Source: Algoriphagus mannitolivorans DSM 15301 (GTDB lineage: Bacteria; Bacteroidota; Bacteroidia; Cytophagales; Cyclobacteriaceae). From it: a stretch of 64,000 bases of DNA. The notes under the pieces were generated by a model. It was not told the DNA's origin. It did not search any database and saw only the letters and a program-made list of their open reading frames with translations. Shown here piece by piece: positions 8,692-17,747 of the stretch. The translations under genes and the position numbers were made by a program. Each line of letters begins with the position of its first letter. The stretch's first letter is position 1. The stretch spans positions 310,001 through 374,000 of the forward strand of contig NZ_AUBV01000001.1 in assembly GCF_000429425.1 (NCBI RefSeq), written 5' to 3'.

Positions 8692-9512
8692 AAATCGACT
8701 CACATCAACATTTCTGGAAATATGATCCTTTGAAACATTCCTGGATTACTCCCGAAATGAACAGAATTCAAAGAAATTTTCTCCCAGCTGATCTTTTCCC
8801 ATTACTTCAGGAAGCCCAAATAGATGGCTGTATTGCTGTGCAAGCGGATGAAAGCCAAAGAGAAACAGATTATTTACTTGACTTAGCCGACCAACATGAG
8901 TGGATTCTCGGGGTAGTCGGCTGGGCCGATTTAGGCAGAGATGATCTTGAGGATGTATTGGATTCCTTTGCTGAACAATCCCGACTCGTGGGATTTCGGG
9001 AAGTTTTGCAAAGCAAAGATCCTCAATATATGCTTCGAGAGGAGTTTGTCCGGGGAGTACAGAAAATCGGAAAAAGAGGCTATGCCTATGATATTCTGAC
9101 TTTTCCCCAGCATCTTTCAGCAGCATTGCAATTGGTAAAAAAATGTCCTGACCAACGCTTTGTCATAGACCATTTATCCAAGCCCGAGATAAAATCCGGA
9201 GAGTGGAAAGAATGGAAAAAACTGATTTCTCCTTTGGCGGAGCGGGAGTTGGTGTATTGCAAAATCTCCGGGATGGTCACTGAGGCAGACTGGAAAAAAT
9301 GGACCACTGATGACCTTTTACCTTACATTGAAATTGCCTTGGAACTTTTTGGTCCCGAACGGCTGATGTTTGGTTCAGACTGGCCAGTTTGCCTTTTGGC
9401 AGGAGAATATGAGCAGATCATCCAAGTTGTTGCTGATTTTACCGAGCAGCTAACAGAATCAGAACGAGATTTGATTTTAGGAGAAACCGCTGCAGATTTT
9501 TACAAGGTTTGA
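8688..9512 (+). CDS. Amidohydrolase-family L-fuconolactonase
   Basis: A 274-residue TIM-barrel amidohydrolase of the COG3618 type. The N-terminal metal motif is DSHQHFW (residues 4-10), later metal ligands sit in FVIDHLSKP, and the general-base Asp is about 231 in MFGSDWPVC. This subgroup hydrolyses sugar lactones, mainly L-fucono-1,5-lactone or L-rhamnonolactone. Here it would open the lactone made by the SDR encoded just downstream. It overlaps the FAH gene by 4 nt and precedes the next gene by 34 nt. Confidence 0.8.
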   Translation: MKIDSHQHFWKYDPLKHSWITPEMNRIQRNFLPADLFPLLQEAQIDGCIAVQADESQRETDYLLDLADQHEWILGVVGWADLGRDDLEDVLDSFAEQSRLVGFREVLQSKDPQYMLREEFVRGVQKIGKRGYAYDILTFPQHLSAALQLVKKCPDQRFVIDHLSKPEIKSGEWKEWKKLISPLAERELVYCKISGMVTEADWKKWTTDDLLPYIEIALELFGPERLMFGSDWPVCLLAGEYEQIIQVVADFTEQLTESERDLILGETAADFYKV

Positions 9513-9546
9513 CCTTTTCATCCCAAAAGCATAAGCCTGAATAACT

Positions 9547-10317
9547 ATGGACCTAAACCTAGAAGACAAAGTCATCATCATCTCCGGAGGTGCAAAAGGA
9601 ATTGGAGGTGCAATTTCAAAGGGATTGATTGCCGAAGGTGCCATTCCGGTCATGGTTGACCCTTCAGAAAAAGAAGGGAAGGAATTATTGGATTTGGCCC
9701 AAGGGAAAGCTCTTCATCTACCCATCCGACTTTTTTCCCCGGAGCAATCCCAGGAAGTCATCCAAAAAACACTGGAAAAATGGGGAAGAATAGATGGAAT
9801 TGTAAATAACGCCGGGGCAAATGATGGAGTGGGCTTGGAAAAAGGGACTCCTGAGCTTTTTACCCAATCCATCGCAAACAATCTTTTCCATTACTATTAT
9901 TTGGTTCATTATGCCCTTCCCGCTCTAAAAGTAACTCAAGGAGCTGTGATCAACATCTCCTCCAAAACTGCCGTCACGGGGCAGGGCGGAACTTCCGGAT
10001 ATGTTGCTGCCAAAGGGGCTCAGCTTGCCCTTACCCGGGAATGGGCGGTGGAGCTTCTCCCCTACCAAATCCGGGTAAACGCAATTTTACCAGCAGAAGT
10101 CTATACCCCGATGTACGAATCCTGGATCAAGTCATTTTCCAATCCGGAAGAAAAACTTCAGGAAATCAACCAAAAAATACCTTTGGGAAAACGAATGACC
10201 ACTCCTGAGGAAATCGCAGCGATGGCCATTTTCCTCCTTTCTGAAAAAGCCTCTCATATCACCGGACAGCATCTCTATGTGGACGGTGGATACACCCATC
10301 TTGACCGATCCCTATGA
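9547..10317 (+). CDS. SDR oxidoreductase, probable L-fucose dehydrogenase
   Basis: A 256-residue classical SDR: cofactor motif SGGAKGIG, NNAG, and active-site Tyr152/Lys156 (YVAAK). After the active site it reads AILPAEVYTPMYESWIKSF. This PAEV-TP-Y segment is one I associate with L-fucose dehydrogenases rather than with general SDRs. It would oxidise L-fucose at C1 to the lactone, the entry step of the pathway. The fucP start overlaps its stop (4 nt), so transport and first oxidation are coupled. It differs clearly from the SDR at 7033, as expected for two distinct steps. Confidence 0.72.
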   Translation: MDLNLEDKVIIISGGAKGIGGAISKGLIAEGAIPVMVDPSEKEGKELLDLAQGKALHLPIRLFSPEQSQEVIQKTLEKWGRIDGIVNNAGANDGVGLEKGTPELFTQSIANNLFHYYYLVHYALPALKVTQGAVINISSKTAVTGQGGTSGYVAAKGAQLALTREWAVELLPYQIRVNAILPAEVYTPMYESWIKSFSNPEEKLQEINQKIPLGKRMTTPEEIAAMAIFLLSEKASHITGQHLYVDGGYTHLDRSL

Positions 10318-11630
10318 CCCAAAAACCTGCCTTAATCCCAAAAAACCTTCTTCTCCCCTTCATCCTGATTACTTCCTTATTTGCCCTTTGGGGATTTGCC
10401 AATGACATAACCAATCCCATGGTGGCGGCATTTAAGCGAGTTTTGGAATTAAATAATACTCAGGCTTCTTGGGTGCAGCTGGCATTTTACGGTGGCTATT
10501 TTACCATGGCACTTCCGGCCGCTTTTTTCATCAAAAAGTACAGTTATAAAAGAGGCGTCCTTTTTGGATTAGGGCTTTATGCCTTTGGAGCGCTATTGTT
10601 TTACCCAGCAGCTTCTTGGGAAAGTTATGGGTTCTTTTTGGCGGCTCTCTATATTTTGACTTTTGGCTTGGCATTTCTAGAAACCACCGCCAACCCCTAC
10701 ATCCTTTCCATGGGGCCTGAGGCCACCGCTACGCAAAGACTCAACTTGGCACAGGCATTTAACCCCATGGGCGCATTGGCGGGCCTTTTTGTCGCCAAAA
10801 CCTTTATCTTGAATTCCCTTCAATCCAATAATCTCGACGAACAGGGAAATCTCATTTATGAAACATTAGATGCCTCTGCCAAAGCTCTGGTAAAAAGCAA
10901 TGACCTGATGGTCATCCGTGACCCTTATGTGATTCTAGGATTGGTTGTTTTGGCTATCCTAGTGCTCATTGCCTTGGCGAAAATGCCGGAAAACAAGGAT
11001 TCTCAAGGGAAAATCAATTTTATCCCCACCATGAAAAGACTCTTGAAAAATCGAAATTTTGTGGAAGGAACCTTGGCACAGATGTTTTATGTAGGTGCAC
11101 AGATTATGGTTTGGACCTACATCTACCAATATGCCGAGTCGATAGGGATCTCAAATTACGATGCGGTGAATTATGCCTATGCCTCCTTAGGTGTGTTTTT
11201 AGCCGGCCGATGGATATGCACAGCATTGCTTCGGTACTTACCTCCTGCGAAACTGCTGGCGGGATTTTCAATTTTGGCAATGACCTTTACTTTAGGAGCT
11301 ATTTTTCTTCCCGGCATGACGGGTTTGTACTCCTTGGTGGGAATTAGTTTTGCCATGTCTCTGATGTTCCCGACGATTTACGGAATTGCCTTAGAAGGCT
11401 TGGGAGAAGATTCCAAGTTTGCTGCTGCCTACTTGGTAATGGCCATTGTAGGAGGGGCGATAATGCCTACCCTCCAAGGAATGATTTTGGACTTGGGTGG
11501 AAAAGGCTACACGGATTTATTTATCCTTGGAGTGCCGGAAGTCAATTTTTCCTTTATACTCCCTTTTCTTTGCTTCTTGATGGTTTTGCTTTTTAGTATT
11601 CGGGTAAAGAAAACCTCCAATTCAATTTAA
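10314..11630 (+). CDS. fucP: L-fucose:H+ symporter (MFS)
   Basis: A 438-residue inner-membrane major-facilitator protein with 12 predicted helices. The first helices hold WGFANDITNPMVAAFKRVLE and TQASWVQLAFYGGYF, close to the FucP family signature and including the acidic residue used for proton coupling. FAFLETTANPY-like and NLAQAFNPMGALAG segments also match. It imports L-fucose with a proton. Last gene of the operon, convergent with the FAD/Fe-S dehydrogenase 158 nt away. Other FHS-family sugars (galactose, glucose) are possible, but the operon argues for fucose. Confidence 0.88.
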   Translation: MTQKPALIPKNLLLPFILITSLFALWGFANDITNPMVAAFKRVLELNNTQASWVQLAFYGGYFTMALPAAFFIKKYSYKRGVLFGLGLYAFGALLFYPAASWESYGFFLAALYILTFGLAFLETTANPYILSMGPEATATQRLNLAQAFNPMGALAGLFVAKTFILNSLQSNNLDEQGNLIYETLDASAKALVKSNDLMVIRDPYVILGLVVLAILVLIALAKMPENKDSQGKINFIPTMKRLLKNRNFVEGTLAQMFYVGAQIMVWTYIYQYAESIGISNYDAVNYAYASLGVFLAGRWICTALLRYLPPAKLLAGFSILAMTFTLGAIFLPGMTGLYSLVGISFAMSLMFPTIYGIALEGLGEDSKFAAAYLVMAIVGGAIMPTLQGMILDLGGKGYTDLFILGVPEVNFSFILPFLCFLMVLLFSIRVKKTSNSI

Positions 11631-11767
11631 CCTGCTACTAGAAATTTGAAATTTTAAGGCCGTATCCGAAGGTTTTTATTCTTCATCCTATTAAGCTTTT
11701 CGACTGGAAATCCATAAATCCTACTTCTGGAAAAGCAGGATAATTAGATAAGAACGGCCCTAAGGTT

Positions 11768-11788
11768 CAAATCTCAAATCTCAAATTT
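11768..11788. repeat. Heptad repeat array A (CAAATCT)
   Basis: Three 7-nt units (CAAATCT, CAAATCT, CAAATTT) abut the stop codon of the FAD/Fe-S dehydrogenase gene. On the minus strand the unit is a phase of GATTTGA, the same heptamer as array B. The rest of the 11631-11767 gap holds no clear gene. Confidence 0.65.
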
Positions 11789-14734
11789 TCATTGAGCAAG
11801 AGCTTCCCAAAGTATCTCCACCGGATGCTTTGCCTTTCGGCCAGTTCCATCCGCAATCTGATGTCGGCAGGAAGTTCCTGGAGCAGCGATCAGCGTATCT
11901 GCTTCGGCTTTTCTCACTGCAGGAAACAGCACTAACTCTCCAACTTGTTGAGAAACTTCAAAGTGTTCCGCTTCATAGCCAAAAGAACCAGCCATACCAC
12001 AGCAGCCGCTTGGGATGGTTTCCACAGAATAGTTTGCCGGAAGAGAAAGAATCTTCTGCGTCCAAGTCAGAGAAGAAAGAGCCTTTTGATGACAATGCCC
12101 ATGCAACTTGATTTTTTGAATCTTGTCCGTGAATTGCTCGGGTCTGATATTTCCAGCTGCTACTTCCTGACCAAGAAACTCATCGATCAGCTTTACATGA
12201 AACTTGAGTTTCTTCGCCCCTTCTACCAACTCTTTTCCTACAATTCGAGGATATTCGTCCCTGAAACTTAAAATTGCTGAAGGCTCCAGACCAATTAGAG
12301 GAGTATTCCCGTCAATCAGTTTTTCAAAAATTCGCACATTGGCCTCGGCATGCTTCTTTGCTTTTTCCAAAAGGCCTTTGGAAAGAGCCGAACGACCACT
12401 CTCCTCATGATCTACTACCTTAACCTCATAGCCCAATTTCTTCAACAAAGAAATCGCAAGGATGCCTATCTGAGTATCGTTGTGATTAGTAAACTCATCA
12501 ACAAAGAAGTACACCGACTTTATGGTATTAGCTGGTCCATCAAGAGAGGCATAGTTCTTTTTGTACCACTTTCTTAGACCAATTGGACTGATTTCTGGAA
12601 GATGACGGCTTGGAGCCACTCCCAAAATGGACTTCATTAGCCCCCCAGTAAGGGAATTGCTCAGGAAGAAATTAGCGATTCCAGGAACTTTGGAACCCAG
12701 CTCATTCAATTCATTGATATAGGCAAATGCCTTGGATCGAAGAGGAACTCCATGCGTTTTCTGGTATTGATAGAGAAATTCCGCTTTCATACTTGCCATA
12801 TCCACATTGGAAGGACACTCAGCGGTACAACCTTTACAGCTTAAACATAGATCCAAAGCCTCTTTGATCTCAGGATGGTCAAAGGCGTTTTCCTTATTAT
12901 CCAAAGTCAAAAACTCACGGAGCGTATTCGCCCTGCCTCTGACTGTATCTTTCTCATTTCGGGTTGCCATATAGCTCGGACACATGGTTCCGCCGGAACC
13001 CGGAAGTTTACGGCAATCCCCAGAACCATTGCATTTTTCAGCCAAACGCAAAATCCCTCCCACATTGGAAAAATCGATAATCGACTTGTGCTCCGGAGTT
13101 TTCATCCCAGGCTCGTAGCGTAGGAATTTATTCATCGGCGCGGCATCCACGATTTTGCCGGGGTTGAAGATATTTTTGGGGTCCCAAGTGTATTTGATTC
13201 GGCGGAAAAGCTCATAATTCTTTTCTCCGACCATCAGCGGAATAAAAGCAGCGCGCACTCTACCATCTCCATGTTCCCCAGAAAGTGAACCTTGATATTT
13301 CTTCACCAATTGGGCAGAAGCCAAGGAAATCTTATAAAACTCCTCCACATCCTCAGCTTTTTTCAAATCCAAAATGGGGCGTAGGTGAATCTCGCCTGCT
13401 CCGGCATGGGCATAGTGAACAGGCTTTTGGTTGAAGCCTTCCATCATGGCATCGACTTCATCGATGTAATCGGCTAAGTCTTCTATATCCACCGCGGTGT
13501 CTTCGATACAAGCCACTGCTTTAGGGTCGCCGGGAATGTTTCCCAAAAGGCCCAGGCCTGCTGCACGAAGAGCCCAAGCTGAGGCTACTTTCTCGGGTTC
13601 GATAATGGGATAAGCATAGCCATAACCGCCTGCTTTCAGGTCAGTCACAAGCGCCTCTCCTTTTGCCATGGCTTCTTCAAGGGTTTTTCCTCGAAACTCA
13701 ATCATCAACAATGCTTCGGGATCACCTTCTACGAAATAGCGGTTTTTGGAGTATTCTATGCTCTCTTTGGTACAATCCAAGATGATTTTATCCATCAGTT
13801 CCACCGCAGTTGCAGGATGCTTCATGGCGACCTGAGCGGACTTCATGCTTTCGTGAATGGTCTCAAAGTGAGCAGCCACTACGATTTCAACTGGATCGGG
13901 CAAGGGATCCAAGCTAATTTTGATTTCGGTTGTGAAAGCCAAAGTTCCCTCTGAACCAGCCAACAACTTACAGAAGTTGAATTTTTCTTTGCCTTCGAAA
14001 AGCTCCGCTTTCAACAATTCATCCACTGCATAGCCGGTATTTCGACGGTGAATGGACTTTTTAGGAAATTGAGTGTGGATTTCTTCTCGGACTTCAGGAT
14101 TATTGAGTTCATCGAAGATTTGACGGTAAATGGTTCCTTCCAGATCTTTTTGCCCACATTTCCGATCGAACTCATCCTGAGAGATCTCTCCGAAAACGAC
14201 CTTTTGTCCATCGCTGAGAATGGTATTAAGAGAAATCACCTTGTCCCGAGTTACCCCATAGACAATGGAAGTCGTTCCGGAAGAATTGTTTCCCACCATT
14301 CCTCCGATCATCGCCCGGTTGGCGGTAGAAGTGATCGGACTGAAAAATAATCCATGTGGCTTCAAAAAGCGATTGAGTTCATCCCGAACCACACCGGGCT
14401 GCACTCGAACCCATCTTTCTTCTTTATTGAATTCCAAGATTTGGGTGAAATGCTTGGAGACATCCACTACGATCCCGTTTCCCACACATTGCCCAGCCAG
14501 AGAAGTACCTGCTGTTCGGGGAATCAAGGAAGTGCCGTTCTCATTGGCAAACTGAATCAGTTTCTGGATATCAGACTCAGACTTGGGAAAAGCGACTGCT
14601 AAAGGCATCTCCCGATAAACAGAGGCATCGGTGGCGTATAGGGTTCGGCTGAGTTGGTCAAACTGCAAATTGCCCTCGAGTTGGGCTGCAAGTTTTTCCA
14701 ATAAAGGCAATAGGTTAGGCTGATTTGAAAGCAT
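11789..14734 (-). CDS. FAD-linked oxidase with Fe-S domain (YdiJ / D-lactate dehydrogenase-like)
   Basis: A fusion of about 980 residues. The N-terminal FAD-binding PCMH domain (about 1-270; PRTAGTSLAGQCVG, GNNSSGTTS) and FAD-oxidase C domain (to about 530; GEHGDGRVR) precede a ferredoxin-like domain (CNGSGDC, then CLSCKGCTAECPSN) and a C-terminal cysteine-rich CCG domain (SGCCGMAGSFG). Such proteins oxidise D-2-hydroxyacids (lactate, hydroxyglutarate) at the membrane or in the cytosol and pass electrons to carriers. A TTG at 14740 extends the frame by two residues, but it lies inside a promoter-like TATTTTTG box, so I prefer the ATG at 14734. It faces the fucose operon, which should yield lactate, though L-lactate is expected there and this family is usually D-specific. 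Confidence 0.85.
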   Translation of the reverse strand: MLSNQPNLLPLLEKLAAQLEGNLQFDQLSRTLYATDASVYREMPLAVAFPKSESDIQKLIQFANENGTSLIPRTAGTSLAGQCVGNGIVVDVSKHFTQILEFNKEERWVRVQPGVVRDELNRFLKPHGLFFSPITSTANRAMIGGMVGNNSSGTTSIVYGVTRDKVISLNTILSDGQKVVFGEISQDEFDRKCGQKDLEGTIYRQIFDELNNPEVREEIHTQFPKKSIHRRNTGYAVDELLKAELFEGKEKFNFCKLLAGSEGTLAFTTEIKISLDPLPDPVEIVVAAHFETIHESMKSAQVAMKHPATAVELMDKIILDCTKESIEYSKNRYFVEGDPEALLMIEFRGKTLEEAMAKGEALVTDLKAGGYGYAYPIIEPEKVASAWALRAAGLGLLGNIPGDPKAVACIEDTAVDIEDLADYIDEVDAMMEGFNQKPVHYAHAGAGEIHLRPILDLKKAEDVEEFYKISLASAQLVKKYQGSLSGEHGDGRVRAAFIPLMVGEKNYELFRRIKYTWDPKNIFNPGKIVDAAPMNKFLRYEPGMKTPEHKSIIDFSNVGGILRLAEKCNGSGDCRKLPGSGGTMCPSYMATRNEKDTVRGRANTLREFLTLDNKENAFDHPEIKEALDLCLSCKGCTAECPSNVDMASMKAEFLYQYQKTHGVPLRSKAFAYINELNELGSKVPGIANFFLSNSLTGGLMKSILGVAPSRHLPEISPIGLRKWYKKNYASLDGPANTIKSVYFFVDEFTNHNDTQIGILAISLLKKLGYEVKVVDHEESGRSALSKGLLEKAKKHAEANVRIFEKLIDGNTPLIGLEPSAILSFRDEYPRIVGKELVEGAKKLKFHVKLIDEFLGQEVAAGNIRPEQFTDKIQKIKLHGHCHQKALSSLTWTQKILSLPANYSVETIPSGCCGMAGSFGYEAEHFEVSQQVGELVLFPAVRKAEADTLIAAPGTSCRHQIADGTGRKAKHPVEILWEALAQ

Positions 14735-14737
14735 GGT

Positions 14738-14745
14738 CAAAAATA
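14738..14745 (-). promoter_or_regulatory. -7 promoter box TATTTTTG directly before the FAD/Fe-S dehydrogenase
   Basis: On the minus strand TATTTTTG matches TAnnTTTG and ends 3 nt before the ATG at 14734. Transcription would start at or next to the start codon. No TTTG was found 19 nt further upstream, so the -33 half is weak. Confidence 0.4.
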
Positions 14746-14863
14746 GCTTTCCAAATCAGATTAAGGAAGATTGATAATAGAAAGAATTACTAAAATGTTT
14801 TATAAACCCATAAAACACCTGACAATAGGTAATGTAAACAACATCTGTTCTGTAAGGAGCCGA

Positions 14864-15595
14864 TTAGATGGGTTTTTCTTCGGTTTTTGGTGAAAAAATT
14901 TTTAATTGAAAATCCAGAAGATTAACCGGAATGGTATTAGAAACCAAGGTATCCTCACCTAGAACAAAGTTGATTCGATAATTAACTGTTGAATCGCCAA
15001 ATCCCATGAAATCACTTTCGAGATTTATTTCAATGAATTCTCCAGGCTTAAGTTCATCCTCCCAAAAGCTATTACCACATATAAATCCTGGATCAGGGGT
15101 TTCTTCCTGAAATCTTAACCAACTCCTCTGATCGCTTGAAATTTCCGAACGAATATTTCCGATGGTATTATCAATGGAAGGAATTGATAAAAGCTCATTA
15201 GTATTATTGACTATATAAAACTTGAGGTACTCATGACCAATTGGAATCTTTTTAAAACGGGACTTTGGAATATAAAGAAATGCAGCCTTTTTCTTCTCCG
15301 AAATACACTTCAAAATCGGTTCATTTTGGATTAATCCTTTTCTTTCTCTCCAAGCTTTCGAGTCTTTCCATTTATTTGGTTTTTCAAGGAAAAATTCTTC
15401 CAAAGAATTCTCCTCTAGCCAATAATTTAATGCCACAGAAAACTCCTCTTTTTTGGATTGGCTAGGAGAATCTGTATCACATGCTGAAAAAATCAACATG
15501 TCATTATTTTGATTGGGATTACATGCCAATAAAAAAATTGAAGCTAAAATTGTTAAGCTTACTTTGAGTTGTGTCCTTCGCATTAGTTTATTCAA
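14864..15595 (-). CDS. Putative lipoprotein of unknown function
   Basis: A 243-residue protein. The N-terminus has basic residues, a hydrophobic run and a lipobox ending LLAC (Cys near residue 25), so it is probably lipid-anchored. The mature part is polar, with several aromatic and acidic stretches (LNYWLEENSLEEFF) and a beta-rich second half (YRINFVLGEDTLVSNTIPVN). I do not recognise a family. A second ATG four codons in (15583) is an equally good start. Divergent from the DUF218 gene, 65 nt apart. Confidence 0.7.
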   Translation of the reverse strand: MNKLMRRTQLKVSLTILASIFLLACNPNQNNDMLIFSACDTDSPSQSKKEEFSVALNYWLEENSLEEFFLEKPNKWKDSKAWRERKGLIQNEPILKCISEKKKAAFLYIPKSRFKKIPIGHEYLKFYIVNNTNELLSIPSIDNTIGNIRSEISSDQRSWLRFQEETPDPGFICGNSFWEDELKPGEFIEINLESDFMGFGDSTVNYRINFVLGEDTLVSNTIPVNLLDFQLKIFSPKTEEKPI

Positions 15596-15626
15596 AGAAA
15601 TTGTGAACTAAAAAAACACTTTAAAT

Positions 15627-15634
15627 TAAGTTTG
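15627..15634 (+). promoter_or_regulatory. -7 promoter box TAAGTTTG upstream of the DUF218 gene
   Basis: Exact TAnnTTTG match 26 nt before the ATG at 15661. A TTG at 15601-15603 is 23 nt upstream, longer than the usual 19, so the -33 element is uncertain. Confidence 0.45.
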
Positions 15635-15660
15635 CCAAATCTGAAACTATTCAAACACCC

Positions 15661-16431
15661 ATGTTCTTCTACCTCTCCCAGTTTTTAAGTTTTTTGGCCA
15701 TGCCGTTAACCATTCTGTTGATTTTGATAATCATTGGAGCAATTTATATCCGAAGAAAATGGGGCAAAAAATTACTTTGGACAGGAATAGGTCTTTTGCT
15801 CTTTTTCACCAATCCCTTTCTTTCCAATCTGGCCTTATTGGCTTGGGAACCTGAATTCAAATCTTTTGAAGAAATAGAAAGTCATGAAATCGGCATTGTC
15901 CTCACCGGAGTAACGAATATGAGCAAGACGGCCTATGACCGGACTTTTTTCAATAAAGGCGCTGATCGAATCACCCATGCCCTCCAACTCTACCGCATGG
16001 GCAAAATCAAAAAAATCCTAATCACCGGTGGACAAGGACTTAATCCTTCCAATCCGCAGACTGAAGCTGAATTACTCAAGCGATTTCTAATCATGACCGG
16101 AATGCCAGAAGAAGATATCTGGATCGAAGACCAAGCCAAAAACACTGCTCAGAATGCGCAGTTCACCAAAGACTTTTTGGCCCAGAAAGGTATTCCTTTA
16201 TCCCAGGAATTTATCCTGATCACTTCAGCTTTCCATATGGCCCGAGCCAAAGGTTGCTTTGATAAAGTTGGCCTAAAGACCACGACCTTTCCCACCGATT
16301 ATTATTCCCACGACATCAAATACGACATACCCTCTCTCCTATTTCCAGACCCTTTCTCCTTGGAGTATTGGACCAAACTGTTTAAAGAATGGATTGGGAT
16401 TACGATGTATAAGCTTGTGGGATATATGTGA
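15661..16431 (+). CDS. YdcF/ElyC-like DUF218 membrane protein
   Basis: A 256-residue protein with two N-terminal membrane helices (about 5-28 and 37-58) and a soluble DUF218 domain. Family marks seen: IVLTG at the domain start, KILITGGQG, the acidic ETEA-like stretch (NPQTEAELLKRF), EDQAKNTAQNAQF, and LITSAFHMARAKGCF. ElyC and SanA relatives act in envelope integrity and lipid-carrier metabolism; the biochemical activity is not settled. Ends 14 nt before the convergent hipA stop. Confidence 0.82.
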   Translation: MFFYLSQFLSFLAMPLTILLILIIIGAIYIRRKWGKKLLWTGIGLLLFFTNPFLSNLALLAWEPEFKSFEEIESHEIGIVLTGVTNMSKTAYDRTFFNKGADRITHALQLYRMGKIKKILITGGQGLNPSNPQTEAELLKRFLIMTGMPEEDIWIEDQAKNTAQNAQFTKDFLAQKGIPLSQEFILITSAFHMARAKGCFDKVGLKTTTFPTDYYSHDIKYDIPSLLFPDPFSLEYWTKLFKEWIGITMYKLVGYM

Positions 16432-16445
16432 TTTTGGGAAAGGAA

Positions 16446-17747
16446 TTAAACCAGCAAAGTCTGCTGAATCGAATCTCTTAATCTAGGCTCTACCTTCGCC
16501 TCTTCAGCAAACTCCTTCCAGCGCTGAATGGCCTTGCGGACTTGTTCTATTTTTTCCTCAGGCTTTTTGATGTTCATTTTCCGGGCGACTTCCAGAAAAT
16601 CCAAATCAGTGATTGCCTCCCTCTTGCCATTGACTTGTAGAGATTGACTGCTCACCCAAAGGCTACCGGGCCTGTAGGCATGGCAAATATCGTAGGCAGG
16701 AGAAAGCGTCCATTTTCCGCTTTGATCCATCAAAAACGCAAAGTTCTTGGTATGATCATCACAGTTTCGGGCCAAAACATTAAAAACCATTCGGATAAAC
16801 ATTTGCTCTGCTTCAGGGTAGCTTAATCTTAGCTTCCGCATGGTTTCGAAAACCTGCTCATAACTGTAAACACCCACCTGATTGAAATCAAAATGGCGGA
16901 TACCACAGAGACTCTGCATGTGGATTTTTTCGCCAGAATCCGTCCGATCAAATCGTTTGGTCATAAAATGAGCACGACCGTTTTCCTCCAAAAGCCGACA
17001 TTCATTCATTTCAATTCCGGCTTCTTTGGCCATCAGGTAGTAAGCCATTTCCACCCGACCGTATCCCACCGTAGCTCCAAACTGGGAATCATGAACTCCA
17101 TCAAATTTGATGATCCAGTAAGAAAACCCCTTGGGAGCCTTGACTTGACCACTCTTTACTTCTCCTGTTTTCGGATTAAAAGCAATAACTGCCTTGGCAC
17201 GAGCCCCTCCCGCTGAGGTGCCTATTTTCAGGATATCCGCCAAGGCGGCCTCTTCCTCTTTCGAAAGATCTGTCCGAAAAGTTTCTTTGCTATTCAGCAC
17301 TTTTTGGGCTATTCCCACCAAACTTTCCAGTTCCAATAGACTCGCTCTGGCAGATTCCTGACGTAGTGATGGCTTTATTTCCAAGGCACCTACTCCCCTT
17401 TTCCCGATAAAGCAAAGTAACTCCACCGGATTTAGACTATCAGTGGGACGGCTATTCTGGATCAGCCAAGCATTGATCAACTGATTGCCATATTTATCAG
17501 GAAGCATATCAGCCAACAGCCCGGGCAAACCTTTGAACGTATCAAAGGGGTCATTTCTGTCTTTTCTGAGTTCCGGGAAAGAATAGAAACGCTTTCCTTG
17601 GGCCAAAGGCATCATCACCGGAGCAATATCCCATCCTGATTTCAGGAAGCCCCGGTCAAACTCAAAACTGGTCAATTGCTGAGCAGGATCATAAAGTATC
17701 GCACCCGCAAGTTTGTCCCAAAGCCAAATCTCCGCTGCAATTACCAT
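16446..17747 (-). CDS. hipA: HipA-family serine/threonine kinase toxin
   Basis: A 433-residue HipA. The N-subdomain (about 1-100) has the usual GLPGLLADMLPDKYGN signature. A glycine-rich loop GTSAGGARAK near residue 175 holds the regulatory autophosphorylation serine. The catalytic segment NCDDHTKNFAF (about 326-336) is followed by LSPAYDICHAY with the metal-binding Asp. All kinase residues look intact, so the toxin is probably active. E. coli HipA phosphorylates glutamyl-tRNA synthetase to give persistence; the target here is unknown. It starts 7 nt inside the end of hipB, the usual antitoxin-first order. Confidence 0.9.
   Translation of the reverse strand: MVIAAEIWLWDKLAGAILYDPAQQLTSFEFDRGFLKSGWDIAPVMMPLAQGKRFYSFPELRKDRNDPFDTFKGLPGLLADMLPDKYGNQLINAWLIQNSRPTDSLNPVELLCFIGKRGVGALEIKPSLRQESARASLLELESLVGIAQKVLNSKETFRTDLSKEEEAALADILKIGTSAGGARAKAVIAFNPKTGEVKSGQVKAPKGFSYWIIKFDGVHDSQFGATVGYGRVEMAYYLMAKEAGIEMNECRLLEENGRAHFMTKRFDRTDSGEKIHMQSLCGIRHFDFNQVGVYSYEQVFETMRKLRLSYPEAEQMFIRMVFNVLARNCDDHTKNFAFLMDQSGKWTLSPAYDICHAYRPGSLWVSSQSLQVNGKREAITDLDFLEVARKMNIKKPEEKIEQVRKAIQRWKEFAEEAKVEPRLRDSIQQTLLV

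Noticed and set aside
11631-11767. GGCCGT / ACGGCC pair as terminator between fucP and the FAD dehydrogenase
   Set aside because: Arms are only 6 nt with about 90 nt between them and no adjacent T run.
12204-14602. Several plus-strand ORFs of 60-108 codons opposite the FAD/Fe-S gene
   Set aside because: They are shadows of a long gene with clear domains, have no family features and biased composition.
14741-14790. Weak GA-start heptads (GATTAAG, GAAGATT, GATAATA, GAAAGAA)
   Set aside because: Only the first two bases recur at 7-nt spacing; too weak to separate from chance in AT-rich sequence.
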